Below are positions 32,405-39,278 of a DNA stretch of 64,000 nt, piece by piece. The position numbers were made by a program, and so were the translations under genes. Under the pieces are notes generated by a model. The model was not told the DNA's origin. It did no database searches and saw nothing but the letters and a program-made list of their open reading frames with translations. Every line of letters starts with the position of its first letter. The stretch's first letter is position 1. Origin of the DNA: Pedobacter polaris. GTDB taxonomy: Bacteria; Bacteroidota; Bacteroidia; Sphingobacteriales; Sphingobacteriaceae. The stretch lies in the NCBI RefSeq assembly GCF_005116505.1, contig NZ_SWBR01000003.1:124001-188000 (forward strand), read 5' to 3'.

Positions 32405-33017
32405 CTTGATTTTAAATTTAAAAGCACAAGTATTTAATTCAGTAACTCAACCCATATTTAATAATAAAATAGAGTTAGCAAAACCAATAGAAGTTCCTAT
32501 TGATACAGTTATCAATACTAGCATTATTTCTAAAAAAATAATGTCGAACGTTAAAATTGATTCGGTAGATGTTTTCAAATTTTTCAAAACGGCAAGGTTA
32601 CCATTGAATAGAATTTATCTTACCTCTGGTTTCGGTTACCGTACGCACCCAGTAACTGGAGAGAGAAATAAATTTCATTCGGGTATAGACTTGAATGCAA
32701 GGACGGATACAGTTTATTCAATATTACACGGTGTTGTTAAAGAGACTGGTTATAACAGCATTATAGGAAATTTCATTCGAATAACACACGGAAATTACAC
32801 CAGTATTTATGGTCATCTATCCTATCGCTTTGTTAAGCCAGGAGATCTAGTTGCTTCGGGAACTCCAGTTGGTATCTCTGGTGCGACGGGTAGGGTTACT
32901 GGGGAGCATCTGCATTTTTCAATTAAATACAAGGACCAATTTCTTAACCCATTACCATTTTTATATCAAATGATGAACCTAGATACTCAAAGCCTTTATT
33001 ATTCACTTAAAAATTAG
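32334..33017 (+). CDS. M23-family peptidoglycan peptidase with signal peptide
   Basis: From ATG 32334 (227 residues) a signal peptide ends near LNLKAQ. The M23/LysM-type catalytic domain has HSGIDLNAR (zinc ligands H..D), HGNYTSIYGHLS and GEHLHFS (HxH). Such enzymes open the wall locally for the transfer machine. Starts at 32313 and 32322 are also possible. The gene overlaps the coupling-protein gene by about 70 bases, suggesting coupled expression. Confidence 0.88.
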   Translation: MKNLGKTSLRLTKRSKILLLLICSLILNLKAQVFNSVTQPIFNNKIELAKPIEVPIDTVINTSIISKKIMSNVKIDSVDVFKFFKTARLPLNRIYLTSGFGYRTHPVTGERNKFHSGIDLNARTDTVYSILHGVVKETGYNSIIGNFIRITHGNYTSIYGHLSYRFVKPGDLVASGTPVGISGATGRVTGEHLHFSIKYKDQFLNPLPFLYQMMNLDTQSLYYSLKN

Positions 33018-33021
33018 TGAT

Positions 33022-33309
33022 ATGAGCAGCGAGGAAAATAAAAACAGAATTGGCGGTAAACAGCCAGAAATTTCATTCTTGCTGAATGAAATAATTGGCA
33101 ACAATAACACTTCGTTTAAGGTCATTGGATTGCTTCGCAATCGAATATTACATATGGAAGATTTGTCTACCGGAAACAGGTTTAAACTCTCGCACGAAGA
33201 TGGTTTATATAAATCTTTAATTCAAGCCAAACAGAACAAATTGGATGTTGTAAACGACAACAAAATAGAAATCCCCACTGAGAACAATCAAAAAACAATT
33301 AAACGTTAA
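33022..33309 (+). CDS. Small accessory protein of unknown function
   Basis: This 95-aa polar protein (SFLLNEIIGNNNTSFKVIGL, then MEDLSTGNRFKLSHEDGLYK) has no signal peptide or recognised motif. It lies 4 bases after the M23 gene and 11 before a DUF3945-type gene, in the accessory part of the conjugative element. Confidence 0.55.
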   Translation: MSSEENKNRIGGKQPEISFLLNEIIGNNNTSFKVIGLLRNRILHMEDLSTGNRFKLSHEDGLYKSLIQAKQNKLDVVNDNKIEIPTENNQKTIKR

Positions 33310-33320
33310 ACTTAAATATT

Positions 33321-34136
33321 ATGTTAAAAGAAATTTTTAAAGAAAAAGATCTTCCAATTAAAGATTTGGAAAAAATAGGCTTAGCTACTAAAGGTAAGCT
33401 GTTAATTGATGTAAATGATTTACAGGCTATCCTTTCTGGTAAACGCACTGATATGATTAGTTTAAAAAATCTTTCGGCAGATGGTTTAAATATCGATCAG
33501 TTAGATGCCAAAATATCAATGAAACCTAATGCTAAAGGTAAATTGGATTTAATTATTCATCCTATATACAAGGAGGCTAGTTATCCTCCTTTTTTAACGG
33601 ATGTTGAGGCACAGAAACTTCAAAATGGAGAGAGTGTCAATATCAGTAAAACAACTGTTGATAGTGCAGGCAATAAAAAGCAAATCTTGGTAGAATTTGA
33701 TAAGGACACTAAAGAATTTGTAATTACTGATACTGACAAGGTAATTGTTCCGGATATGGTTAACAATGAGAAGTTAACTTTAGAGCAAAAAGAACGTTAC
33801 CGTAAAGGGCAGGAAGTAGAATTAAAGGATGGTACTGTTTTTCAGATGAACAATACAGATAGAAAAGGTATGGTTTCTAATAAAACTGCCCTAATTGTTT
33901 CGCTTTTATTAGATGGTGGCATATCTTATTTATTAATGACTGGTTTAAAAGCTTTGTTCAGTAAAAAACACGATGAAGTTCAATCTAAAGATTTTGGTAA
34001 AGGTTATGAGCAAGCTTTTAAGGATATGCAAGCACAATTAAGCCAGGATAAAAAACAACATAATAGTTTTGAAATCGGGCATTCAAATAGTAACGAAAAT
34101 TCTCGTGGCTATACAAGGTCGGGGGCTTCAAGATAA
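33321..34136 (+). CDS. DUF3945/DUF4099-like mobile-element protein
   Basis: The 271-aa protein resembles the DUF4099/DUF3945 proteins that recur in Bacteroidota conjugative elements: an N-terminal segment (KEIFKEKDLPIKDLEKIGLA), a DUF3945-like repeat (PPFLTDVEAQKLQNGESVNI, then VEFDKDTKEFVITD) and a short hydrophobic stretch near residue 205. A related gene lies at 35835. Function is unknown, perhaps nucleic-acid binding. Its stop overlaps the next start. Confidence 0.65.
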   Translation: MLKEIFKEKDLPIKDLEKIGLATKGKLLIDVNDLQAILSGKRTDMISLKNLSADGLNIDQLDAKISMKPNAKGKLDLIIHPIYKEASYPPFLTDVEAQKLQNGESVNISKTTVDSAGNKKQILVEFDKDTKEFVITDTDKVIVPDMVNNEKLTLEQKERYRKGQEVELKDGTVFQMNNTDRKGMVSNKTALIVSLLLDGGISYLLMTGLKALFSKKHDEVQSKDFGKGYEQAFKDMQAQLSQDKKQHNSFEIGHSNSNENSRGYTRSGASR

Positions 34137-34756
34137 TGCAAACGCATCCTTTTTTAACAAAATTAGGAGTGCCAAATTCGATACAAGATTTTTTTTCTGA
34201 AAGTTACAGCATAGATAAAATAGGAAATCTGATTTTTAATTATGGTGCTGATGGCTTTGAGCATTTTGGTTTTGCCTTTCATTTAGTGCCAAAGTCTAAA
34301 GAGCTTTGGGTTTGTGGTTATTCAAATTTAGCTAGAGAAGTCTTTTTGTGTGCTAATGCTATGGAAGCGATTAGCTTCCTTTCTATAAGTCAGCATAAGT
34401 TTAAAAATCTCGAACAATTGACTTGTATTGCTGTTGGCACTAAAGTCTCAATGGCTCAACTAAATTGGATAAAACTTAAGTTTCCAGATAAGAATTTTGG
34501 CTTTATATTTTCAAAGGATATATTAGGTCAAATTGAAGATGTTAAAGTCGCTTTAGCTCTTTCTGATTTAGCTGCCGAAATTTCAATATTTGATGAGGCT
34601 GTTAATGTTAAATTCAAGGAGCAAATATTTTCTTTTAGCCAGGCTAAATTTAGTTACTCAGCATTCTGCAAAGCTGTAGGTTTTAGGGCGAATATCCGCA
34701 CGTACAAATCTAAAACTCATTGTTGCTTCCTTGAGCAACTTATTTCAAACATTTAA
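34136..34756 (+). CDS. Unknown protein with a possible degenerate Toprim-like domain
   Basis: The 206-aa protein starts at the stop of the previous gene. The segment LWVCGYSNLAREVFLCANAM followed by QLTCIAVGTKVSMAQLNWIK and NFGFIFSKDILGQIEDVKVA has the strand-helix rhythm of a Toprim domain without clear catalytic acids. That reading is tentative. Confidence 0.5.
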   Translation: MQTHPFLTKLGVPNSIQDFFSESYSIDKIGNLIFNYGADGFEHFGFAFHLVPKSKELWVCGYSNLAREVFLCANAMEAISFLSISQHKFKNLEQLTCIAVGTKVSMAQLNWIKLKFPDKNFGFIFSKDILGQIEDVKVALALSDLAAEISIFDEAVNVKFKEQIFSFSQAKFSYSAFCKAVGFRANIRTYKSKTHCCFLEQLISNI

Positions 34757-34767
34757 TTTTAATTTTT

Positions 34768-35574
34768 ATGAATATTATCGCTGATTGCCCAGTTTGTGGC
34801 AAAGGTAAGATGGTGGAAAAAACCAACGGTTATTCTTGCAACTATTTTAAAAGTATGGATGATAAGTGTAAGTTTTTTATCTATAAAAGCTATTTCGAAA
34901 AACAGATTACGGAAGAAATTGCTAAAGAACTTTGCTTAAATAAAGAAACTAACCTGTTTACAGATTTAAAGAAAAAGAATGGCGATTTGTTTTCCGCAAA
35001 ATTGATTATTTCTGAAGATGTTATTAAGCCGGATTTCCCAAGTAATGAGTTGACAAATGCTTGTCCTGGCTGTGGGGGTAAAGTTGTAGAAACAGCAAAT
35101 GGCTTTGTCTGTGAAAATTTCTTTGCCAAGGAGTGTAGCCTTTATATTGGTAAAAAAATTGCTAATAAGGAGATATCAGTTAATGTGGCTGAACAATTAT
35201 TGGATAACCGTAAAACGGATTTTCTTGATGATTTTGAAAGTAATGCTGGTAATGTGTTTTCAGCAAAGCTTATTCTGGATGATGAATTGGTGGTTAAATT
35301 TGATACTACGATTTGCCCTTGCCCTAAATGCTCAACCGGTACAATCTATGCAAATGCTAAAGCTTATGGTTGCTCTAATTTTAAAGATGAGTCTATTAAG
35401 TGCGATTTTGTGATTTGGAAAGAAATGTCGGGAAAGCATATTTCAATTGATAATGTAATTCAGCTTTGTGAAAGTAAATCTACTGATGTGTTAAAGGGAT
35501 TTAAGAAGAAAGGTGGAGAAACTTATGATGCGAAAGTAATTCTTAATGAAGAGTATAAGGGAGTAATTCAATAA
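34768..35574 (+). CDS. Protein with three topoisomerase-type zinc-finger repeats
   Basis: The 268 residues consist of three similar units of about 90 aa. Each starts with a four-Cys finger (CPVCGKG...CNYF..C; CPGCGGK...CENFF..C; CPKCSTG...CSNF..C) and ends with an EKQITEEIAKELC-like helix and an FSAKLII strand. Such fingers occur at the C-terminus of topoisomerase I. A free-standing triple finger suggests a single-stranded DNA-binding accessory of conjugation or replication. The repeats arose by internal duplication. Confidence 0.75.
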   Translation: MNIIADCPVCGKGKMVEKTNGYSCNYFKSMDDKCKFFIYKSYFEKQITEEIAKELCLNKETNLFTDLKKKNGDLFSAKLIISEDVIKPDFPSNELTNACPGCGGKVVETANGFVCENFFAKECSLYIGKKIANKEISVNVAEQLLDNRKTDFLDDFESNAGNVFSAKLILDDELVVKFDTTICPCPKCSTGTIYANAKAYGCSNFKDESIKCDFVIWKEMSGKHISIDNVIQLCESKSTDVLKGFKKKGGETYDAKVILNEEYKGVIQ

Positions 35575-35577
35575 ATA

Positions 35578-35700
35578 AATTTGGGCATCCGGGCGGGCTA
35601 TCCGTTTCTATCTTTTTGCCCTTTCTTATCCCATTTCACGCAAAAAGGATAACCACTTCTATCCCTGATGCAAAACCCAGTCCAATTAAAACCATAAAAT
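35578..35700. other. G+C-rich non-coding patch in the A+T-rich tra region
   Basis: This gap has a markedly higher G+C content than its surroundings. GGGCA/TGCCC (about 35583/35625) frame the first part, and two related words, TATCCGTTTCTATC and TAACCACTTCTATC, occur about 50 bases apart. An open frame covers it from 35616, but the small downstream gene more likely starts at 35709. I suspect a structured RNA or recombination site but cannot name one. Confidence 0.35.
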
Positions 35701-35708
35701 CTATTGAT

Positions 35709-35816
35709 ATGAAACAACTAATCATCATTTTTTTTGATGTGTTAAGCATTTTTATTGTGCTTACCGCTGTAACAATTATTGTTTTTATCGGCTGGTTATC
35801 ATCCAAAAAAAAATAA
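35709..35816 (+). CDS. Tiny single-pass membrane protein
   Basis: From ATG 35709 this encodes 35 residues, almost all one hydrophobic helix (LIIIFFDVLSIFIVLTAVTI) with a SSKKK tail. It is too short for family assignment. It may be a small regulatory membrane peptide of the element. Confidence 0.4.
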   Translation: MKQLIIIFFDVLSIFIVLTAVTIIVFIGWLSSKKK

Positions 35817-35834
35817 ATCTTAATTAGTCATATT

Positions 35835-36818
35835 ATGAATGAGAAAAATTTAGAATACCTGCTAAACAACTTAAAGTATTTAGGTTTTGGCGACAAATTA
35901 AATGATGCTCTAAATGAGGCCTTAAGTCGAAAGAACGATTCCTTTAAATTAGAAACTAGTTCCTTAATGCCTTTGCCAAATCAAAAGGATAACCCAAAGG
36001 TGGGTGATAAAATTATCTACGACATAAGCTTTTCAAAGGGTAAGGAAAATGATTTGTATTTTTTGAATAGTTATAAGGCAGAGCTTCAAAAGTATTGCAA
36101 TAAGGATGTGGTATCACAATGTTTCTATGTAAATAAAGGTAAAGGTGTAACTGCAAAAGAGGCTTATAACCTTTTATCTGGAAGAGCAGTAAATAAAGAT
36201 ATTGTTCTTAAAAGTGGAGAAAAAGCTAATGTTTGGCTTAAGCTTGATTTGCAAGCAGAAAAAGAAAAGGGTAATCACCTTCTTAAATCATTTGGAGAAA
36301 AATATGGCTTTAACCTAAATAAGTCAATTGATAATTCTTTGATTAAAGGTTTAGAAAATCCGGAAACTAAGGAAAGATTAATTAAGTCATTAGAAAAGGG
36401 AAACCAACACGAAGTAACCTTTCAAAAGAATGGGGTAGAGGTTAAGGGTTTTGTTTCTGCAAATCCACAATACAAAACATTAGATTTTGCCGATGCAGAG
36501 TTAAAGCCAGTTTATAGTAAATCTGTTGATGCTAAAAATGTAGTGGATGAAAAGGCTCTGAAGGCTAAGTCAAATCTTGAGGCAAAAGCAATGGAAAAAG
36601 CGATAAATAAGGCTATAGCAGTCGGAGCAATTACATGTGTTGACGTTAGTGAGGGTAAAGGTTATTACGAAATGAATGGCAAAAAAATTCCTGGCATTAT
36701 TCAGATCATGAACAATTTAAAAACCCCAGATGCTGTAAATAAGTTAATTTCTGATTTTGAAAAGAGTAGGGTTTCAAATGAAGTTAGCGCCGAACCGCAA
36801 AAGTCAAGAGGCAGATAA
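35835..36818 (+). CDS. DUF3945-like mobile-element protein
   Basis: The 327-aa soluble protein has two DUF3945-like segments (YFLNSYKAELQKY about 75-90; GNQHEVTFQKNGVEVKGFVS, then YKTLDFADAELKPVYS about 190-235). It is related in type to the gene at 33321. The C-terminus is Lys/Glu-rich. It is a common accessory of Bacteroidota conjugative elements with unknown role. Confidence 0.65.
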   Translation: MNEKNLEYLLNNLKYLGFGDKLNDALNEALSRKNDSFKLETSSLMPLPNQKDNPKVGDKIIYDISFSKGKENDLYFLNSYKAELQKYCNKDVVSQCFYVNKGKGVTAKEAYNLLSGRAVNKDIVLKSGEKANVWLKLDLQAEKEKGNHLLKSFGEKYGFNLNKSIDNSLIKGLENPETKERLIKSLEKGNQHEVTFQKNGVEVKGFVSANPQYKTLDFADAELKPVYSKSVDAKNVVDEKALKAKSNLEAKAMEKAINKAIAVGAITCVDVSEGKGYYEMNGKKIPGIIQIMNNLKTPDAVNKLISDFEKSRVSNEVSAEPQKSRGR

Positions 36819-36837
36819 AATATGCCATAGTTGGTTT

Positions 36838-36882
36838 GACAGATGGGTGTCTGTCGATTTAGGGGGGTAATTCCCCCTTTAT
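36838..36882 (+). terminator. Double hairpin terminator after the DUF3945-like gene
   Basis: Two stems follow each other: GACAGA/TCTGTC (36838-36843/36850-36855) and AGGGGG/CCCCCT (36861-36866/36873-36878), the second followed by TT and A+T-rich sequence. Confidence 0.6.
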
Positions 36883-36896
36883 TAATCTTATAAATT

Positions 36897-37355
36897 ATGA
36901 ATTCACAAAATCAATTTGAAATAAAACCAACTACAATTTTTGGTTTTATTAAAGTATTCCCATTAATCCTATTAGCAATAGCCTTTTTAGTGTTGGCTAA
37001 TGTTTATTTCCCAATATTAATTATTGGCTCATTAATAACAATGATTGTTGCTTGGTATAAATATATGTTTATCAGATACATCAGTTATTTAATCACCGAA
37101 GAAACCATTAAAATTAGAACTGGGATTTTTATCAAGAGAATTGATAACCTGGAACTTTACAGGGTTAAGGATTATGTTGTTGTGCAGAGCTTTATAATGC
37201 AGATTTTTAAAATAATGAATGTTACTCTGATAACCACTGATCAGTTAAATAAAAATATTGCACTTATTGGAATTCCTCAATCTGACATTACTGATGTTTT
37301 AAGGGAGTATGTTCAGAAAGCAAGAATAAATAACAGAATTTTTGAAATGAATTAA
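36897..37355 (+). CDS. Membrane protein with bacterial PH domain
   Basis: The 152-aa protein has two transmembrane helices (about 18-60) and a bPH2-like domain (YLITEETIKIRTGIFIKRID, LELYRVKDYVVVQSF, VTLITTD), resembling YdbS/YdbT-type proteins. It may tune the host envelope during mating; that is inference. Confidence 0.75.
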   Translation: MNSQNQFEIKPTTIFGFIKVFPLILLAIAFLVLANVYFPILIIGSLITMIVAWYKYMFIRYISYLITEETIKIRTGIFIKRIDNLELYRVKDYVVVQSFIMQIFKIMNVTLITTDQLNKNIALIGIPQSDITDVLREYVQKARINNRIFEMN

Positions 37356-37366
37356 TACAAATTATT

Positions 37367-37918
37367 ATGAAAAGCATACTATTTACGGCATCATTTTTAA
37401 TTTTTTATACCTTTTCTTTTGGACAGCAAATAATGAATGATACTACATTTGTTAGTGCCAATGGATCTATTTTAAATGTTAATGATGATTTGATTATTGG
37501 TTATCCCTCTGGACAAGCAAAAGAGTTTTTATTTATTAATAACCACACAGAAAAGAAGATTGGTTTTGCTGGCAAGCTTGCAGGTAAAGTAGCATCGGTT
37601 GGTTCTGGTGTTGGATTACTTGGCGTTGGAATAGGGTCATTAAATACTGTAATGACTGGCGTTAAGATTGCAGGAGCAGCTGGTACTATTGCGGATGTTG
37701 CATCAGTATCTGATTTGCTATTAAAAGGGGATAATCCTTTAACAGGACAAAGATTTAGAATTTTAAGGTTTAACAAAACTGGTAATCAAAAAAGAGGCGA
37801 ACATTTCTTTGCTGTTGTAGCAGGACCAGGTAATGCGAATTATCAAATTGAGCTAGAACCAGCCTTGGCTACATACGAAATCGCAGGTTTAAATAATAAA
37901 TTGTTCGCAAAGCCTTAA
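37367..37918 (+). CDS. Secreted Gly-rich protein of unknown function
   Basis: The 183-aa protein has a signal peptide (SFGQ) and a central Gly/Ala-rich hydrophobic stretch (VGSGVGLLGVGIGSLNTVMT, then GVKIAGAAGT) that could enter a membrane. It is 11 bases after the PH-domain gene and 4 before the next. An entry-exclusion role is possible but unsupported. Confidence 0.55.
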   Translation: MKSILFTASFLIFYTFSFGQQIMNDTTFVSANGSILNVNDDLIIGYPSGQAKEFLFINNHTEKKIGFAGKLAGKVASVGSGVGLLGVGIGSLNTVMTGVKIAGAAGTIADVASVSDLLLKGDNPLTGQRFRILRFNKTGNQKRGEHFFAVVAGPGNANYQIELEPALATYEIAGLNNKLFAKP

Positions 37919-37922
37919 TATT

Positions 37923-38117
37923 ATGGAATTAGAAAGGTACATAATCAATGTTGAGCATTTTGGAAAATTTGATATGGAAAGCAACAATATTTTCTTTGCT
38001 TTAGATACTTTGAAAAAAGAACTAAGTCCAGATATTAGGTTTAATATTATTTCTGCATTCGTAATCAAAAGGAATGATTTTTTGATTGATATTACTGAAT
38101 ATCTAATAACGCAGTAA
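37923..38117 (+). CDS. Small protein of unknown function
   Basis: This 64-aa acidic protein (MELERYIINVEHFGKFDMES) is the last intact gene of the conjugative region and is tightly linked to the gene before it. No motif is recognised. Confidence 0.5.
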   Translation: MELERYIINVEHFGKFDMESNNIFFALDTLKKELSPDIRFNIISAFVIKRNDFLIDITEYLITQ

Positions 38118-38247
38118 ATTAAAGAGCTAACAAATCTTAATTTATGCTTTTACACAGCATAATTGTATCCACGTTACGGTAAACCTACACCGGGAACAAT
38201 TATTTGCCCCACCTCAAAGCCAGCATAAAACAAGATTTGTTTAAAAG

Positions 38248-38308
38248 GCAACAATCTATCAACAAAGCACCCTAACTCGTTAGACCTTATTTGTTGATAG
38301 AACGTTGC
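38248..38308. repeat. Long cruciform-type inverted repeat near the element's right edge
   Basis: Outer arms GCAAC and GTTGC (38248-38252/38304-38308) and the perfect 11-bp arms CTATCAACAAA/TTTGTTGATAG (38256-38266/38290-38300) enclose an apex hairpin CTAAC-TC-GTTAG (38272-38283). The stack is a strong cruciform or single-strand fold. It could be a single-strand replication origin, a recombination site or an element end. Confidence 0.65.
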
Positions 38309-38410
38309 TCCCTCCGCACCTTGTTTTTTATTTCGTTGCAATTGCTTTGCAACTGATTTTCAAAGGTAATCCCAAATATTTCAAACAAAATTTTTGCTTT
38401 CTAAAGAAAA

Positions 38411-38566
38411 ATGAAAAAGCCTCTTTTAACTTATAAAGGTAGCAAGTGTTTTAATGGTACATATCAAAATATCATAAACATCATTCCGAAGTGTAACGTG
38501 TTTATTGATGTTATATCCCATTCATTTGAATGGGCAAAATTTCTCCCAAATAGGCTTCCTAAATGA
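38411..38566 (+). pseudogene. N-terminal remnant of a D12-class DNA adenine methylase
   Basis: The 51-codon frame (MKKPLLTYKGSKCFNGTYQN, then IINIIPKCNVFIDVISHS) matches the start of Dam-type methylases, which read KPPLxYxGGKxxxxxxIIxxIP and then an FVEPFxGxG motif. Here the GGK Gly is Ser, the SAM-binding EPFxGxG is ruined, and the frame stops. It marks the right boundary of the conjugative region. Confidence 0.55.
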
Positions 38567-38639
38567 CAATCTCTTTAGGTCAGCCCAATGATACTCTTGG
38601 AGAATGCGAACCTGATCTAGACCGATGAAACCGTAACGC

Positions 38640-39278
38640 TTAAACCACTATCCGAAAAGTCAGATTAAGTCTTGGTTTCATAGCTCGTGTAGACTTGGCA
38701 ATACGGTGGTCCCATTTTGCCTGCAGGTCGCCTTTCATCAATAGCAGTGATCCATGTTCCAGCCTTAGTGAATATTTCTCGCTATGGTCAGCCTTACTAC
38801 GGATATCAAATGAGCGGACCTGGCCGAAGGTGACCGAGGCAATTGTGGGATGGGTACCCAATGCCCTTTCGTTGTCGCTGTGCCAGGCAACAGAATCGTT
38901 GCCGTCGCGGTAATAGTTAAGCAGTACGCTATTGAAGGCAACCCCAGCGATCGGTTCGACAACCGATTTGATCATCAGCAGTTCAGGTGTCCAAAGGTTG
39001 GGTGCAGATTTTCTTAAACTTGTATAATCATAGGTTTCCGCATCCGCATACCAGGCAGATAGCCTTGGTGTGATCACCTGTTTATCATACATGCTCACCA
39101 CTTTCTGCGTCCAGGGAGTTTCTTTGATGAAGCGTTCCATTAACTGGTTGCCAAGTTCTGCATCAAAAACATTTGGCAAGTATTCTAGTACCTCTGTGGG
39201 AAGTCCTTTGGTTTGACCGCATTCCGGAAAAAAAGCTAACTGTTCCATTACTATTTTATTTAAAATTTCGCCCTCCAT
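38640..39278 (-). CDS. alkB: AlkB-type alpha-ketoglutarate-dependent dioxygenase
   Basis: The 212-aa protein repairs alkylated bases by oxidative demethylation. The iron-binding HxD is in AWHSDNE (about 133-137), the distal His in WDHRIAK, and the oxoglutarate-binding Arg in RLNLTFR near the C-terminus. Length is usual for the bacterial family. It overlaps the 3' end of dnaE2 by 23 bases on the same strand and forms the last gene of the imuA-imuB-dnaE2 operon, joining direct repair to translesion synthesis. Confidence 0.92.
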   Translation of the reverse strand: MEGEILNKIVMEQLAFFPECGQTKGLPTEVLEYLPNVFDAELGNQLMERFIKETPWTQKVVSMYDKQVITPRLSAWYADAETYDYTSLRKSAPNLWTPELLMIKSVVEPIAGVAFNSVLLNYYRDGNDSVAWHSDNERALGTHPTIASVTFGQVRSFDIRSKADHSEKYSLRLEHGSLLLMKGDLQAKWDHRIAKSTRAMKPRLNLTFRIVV

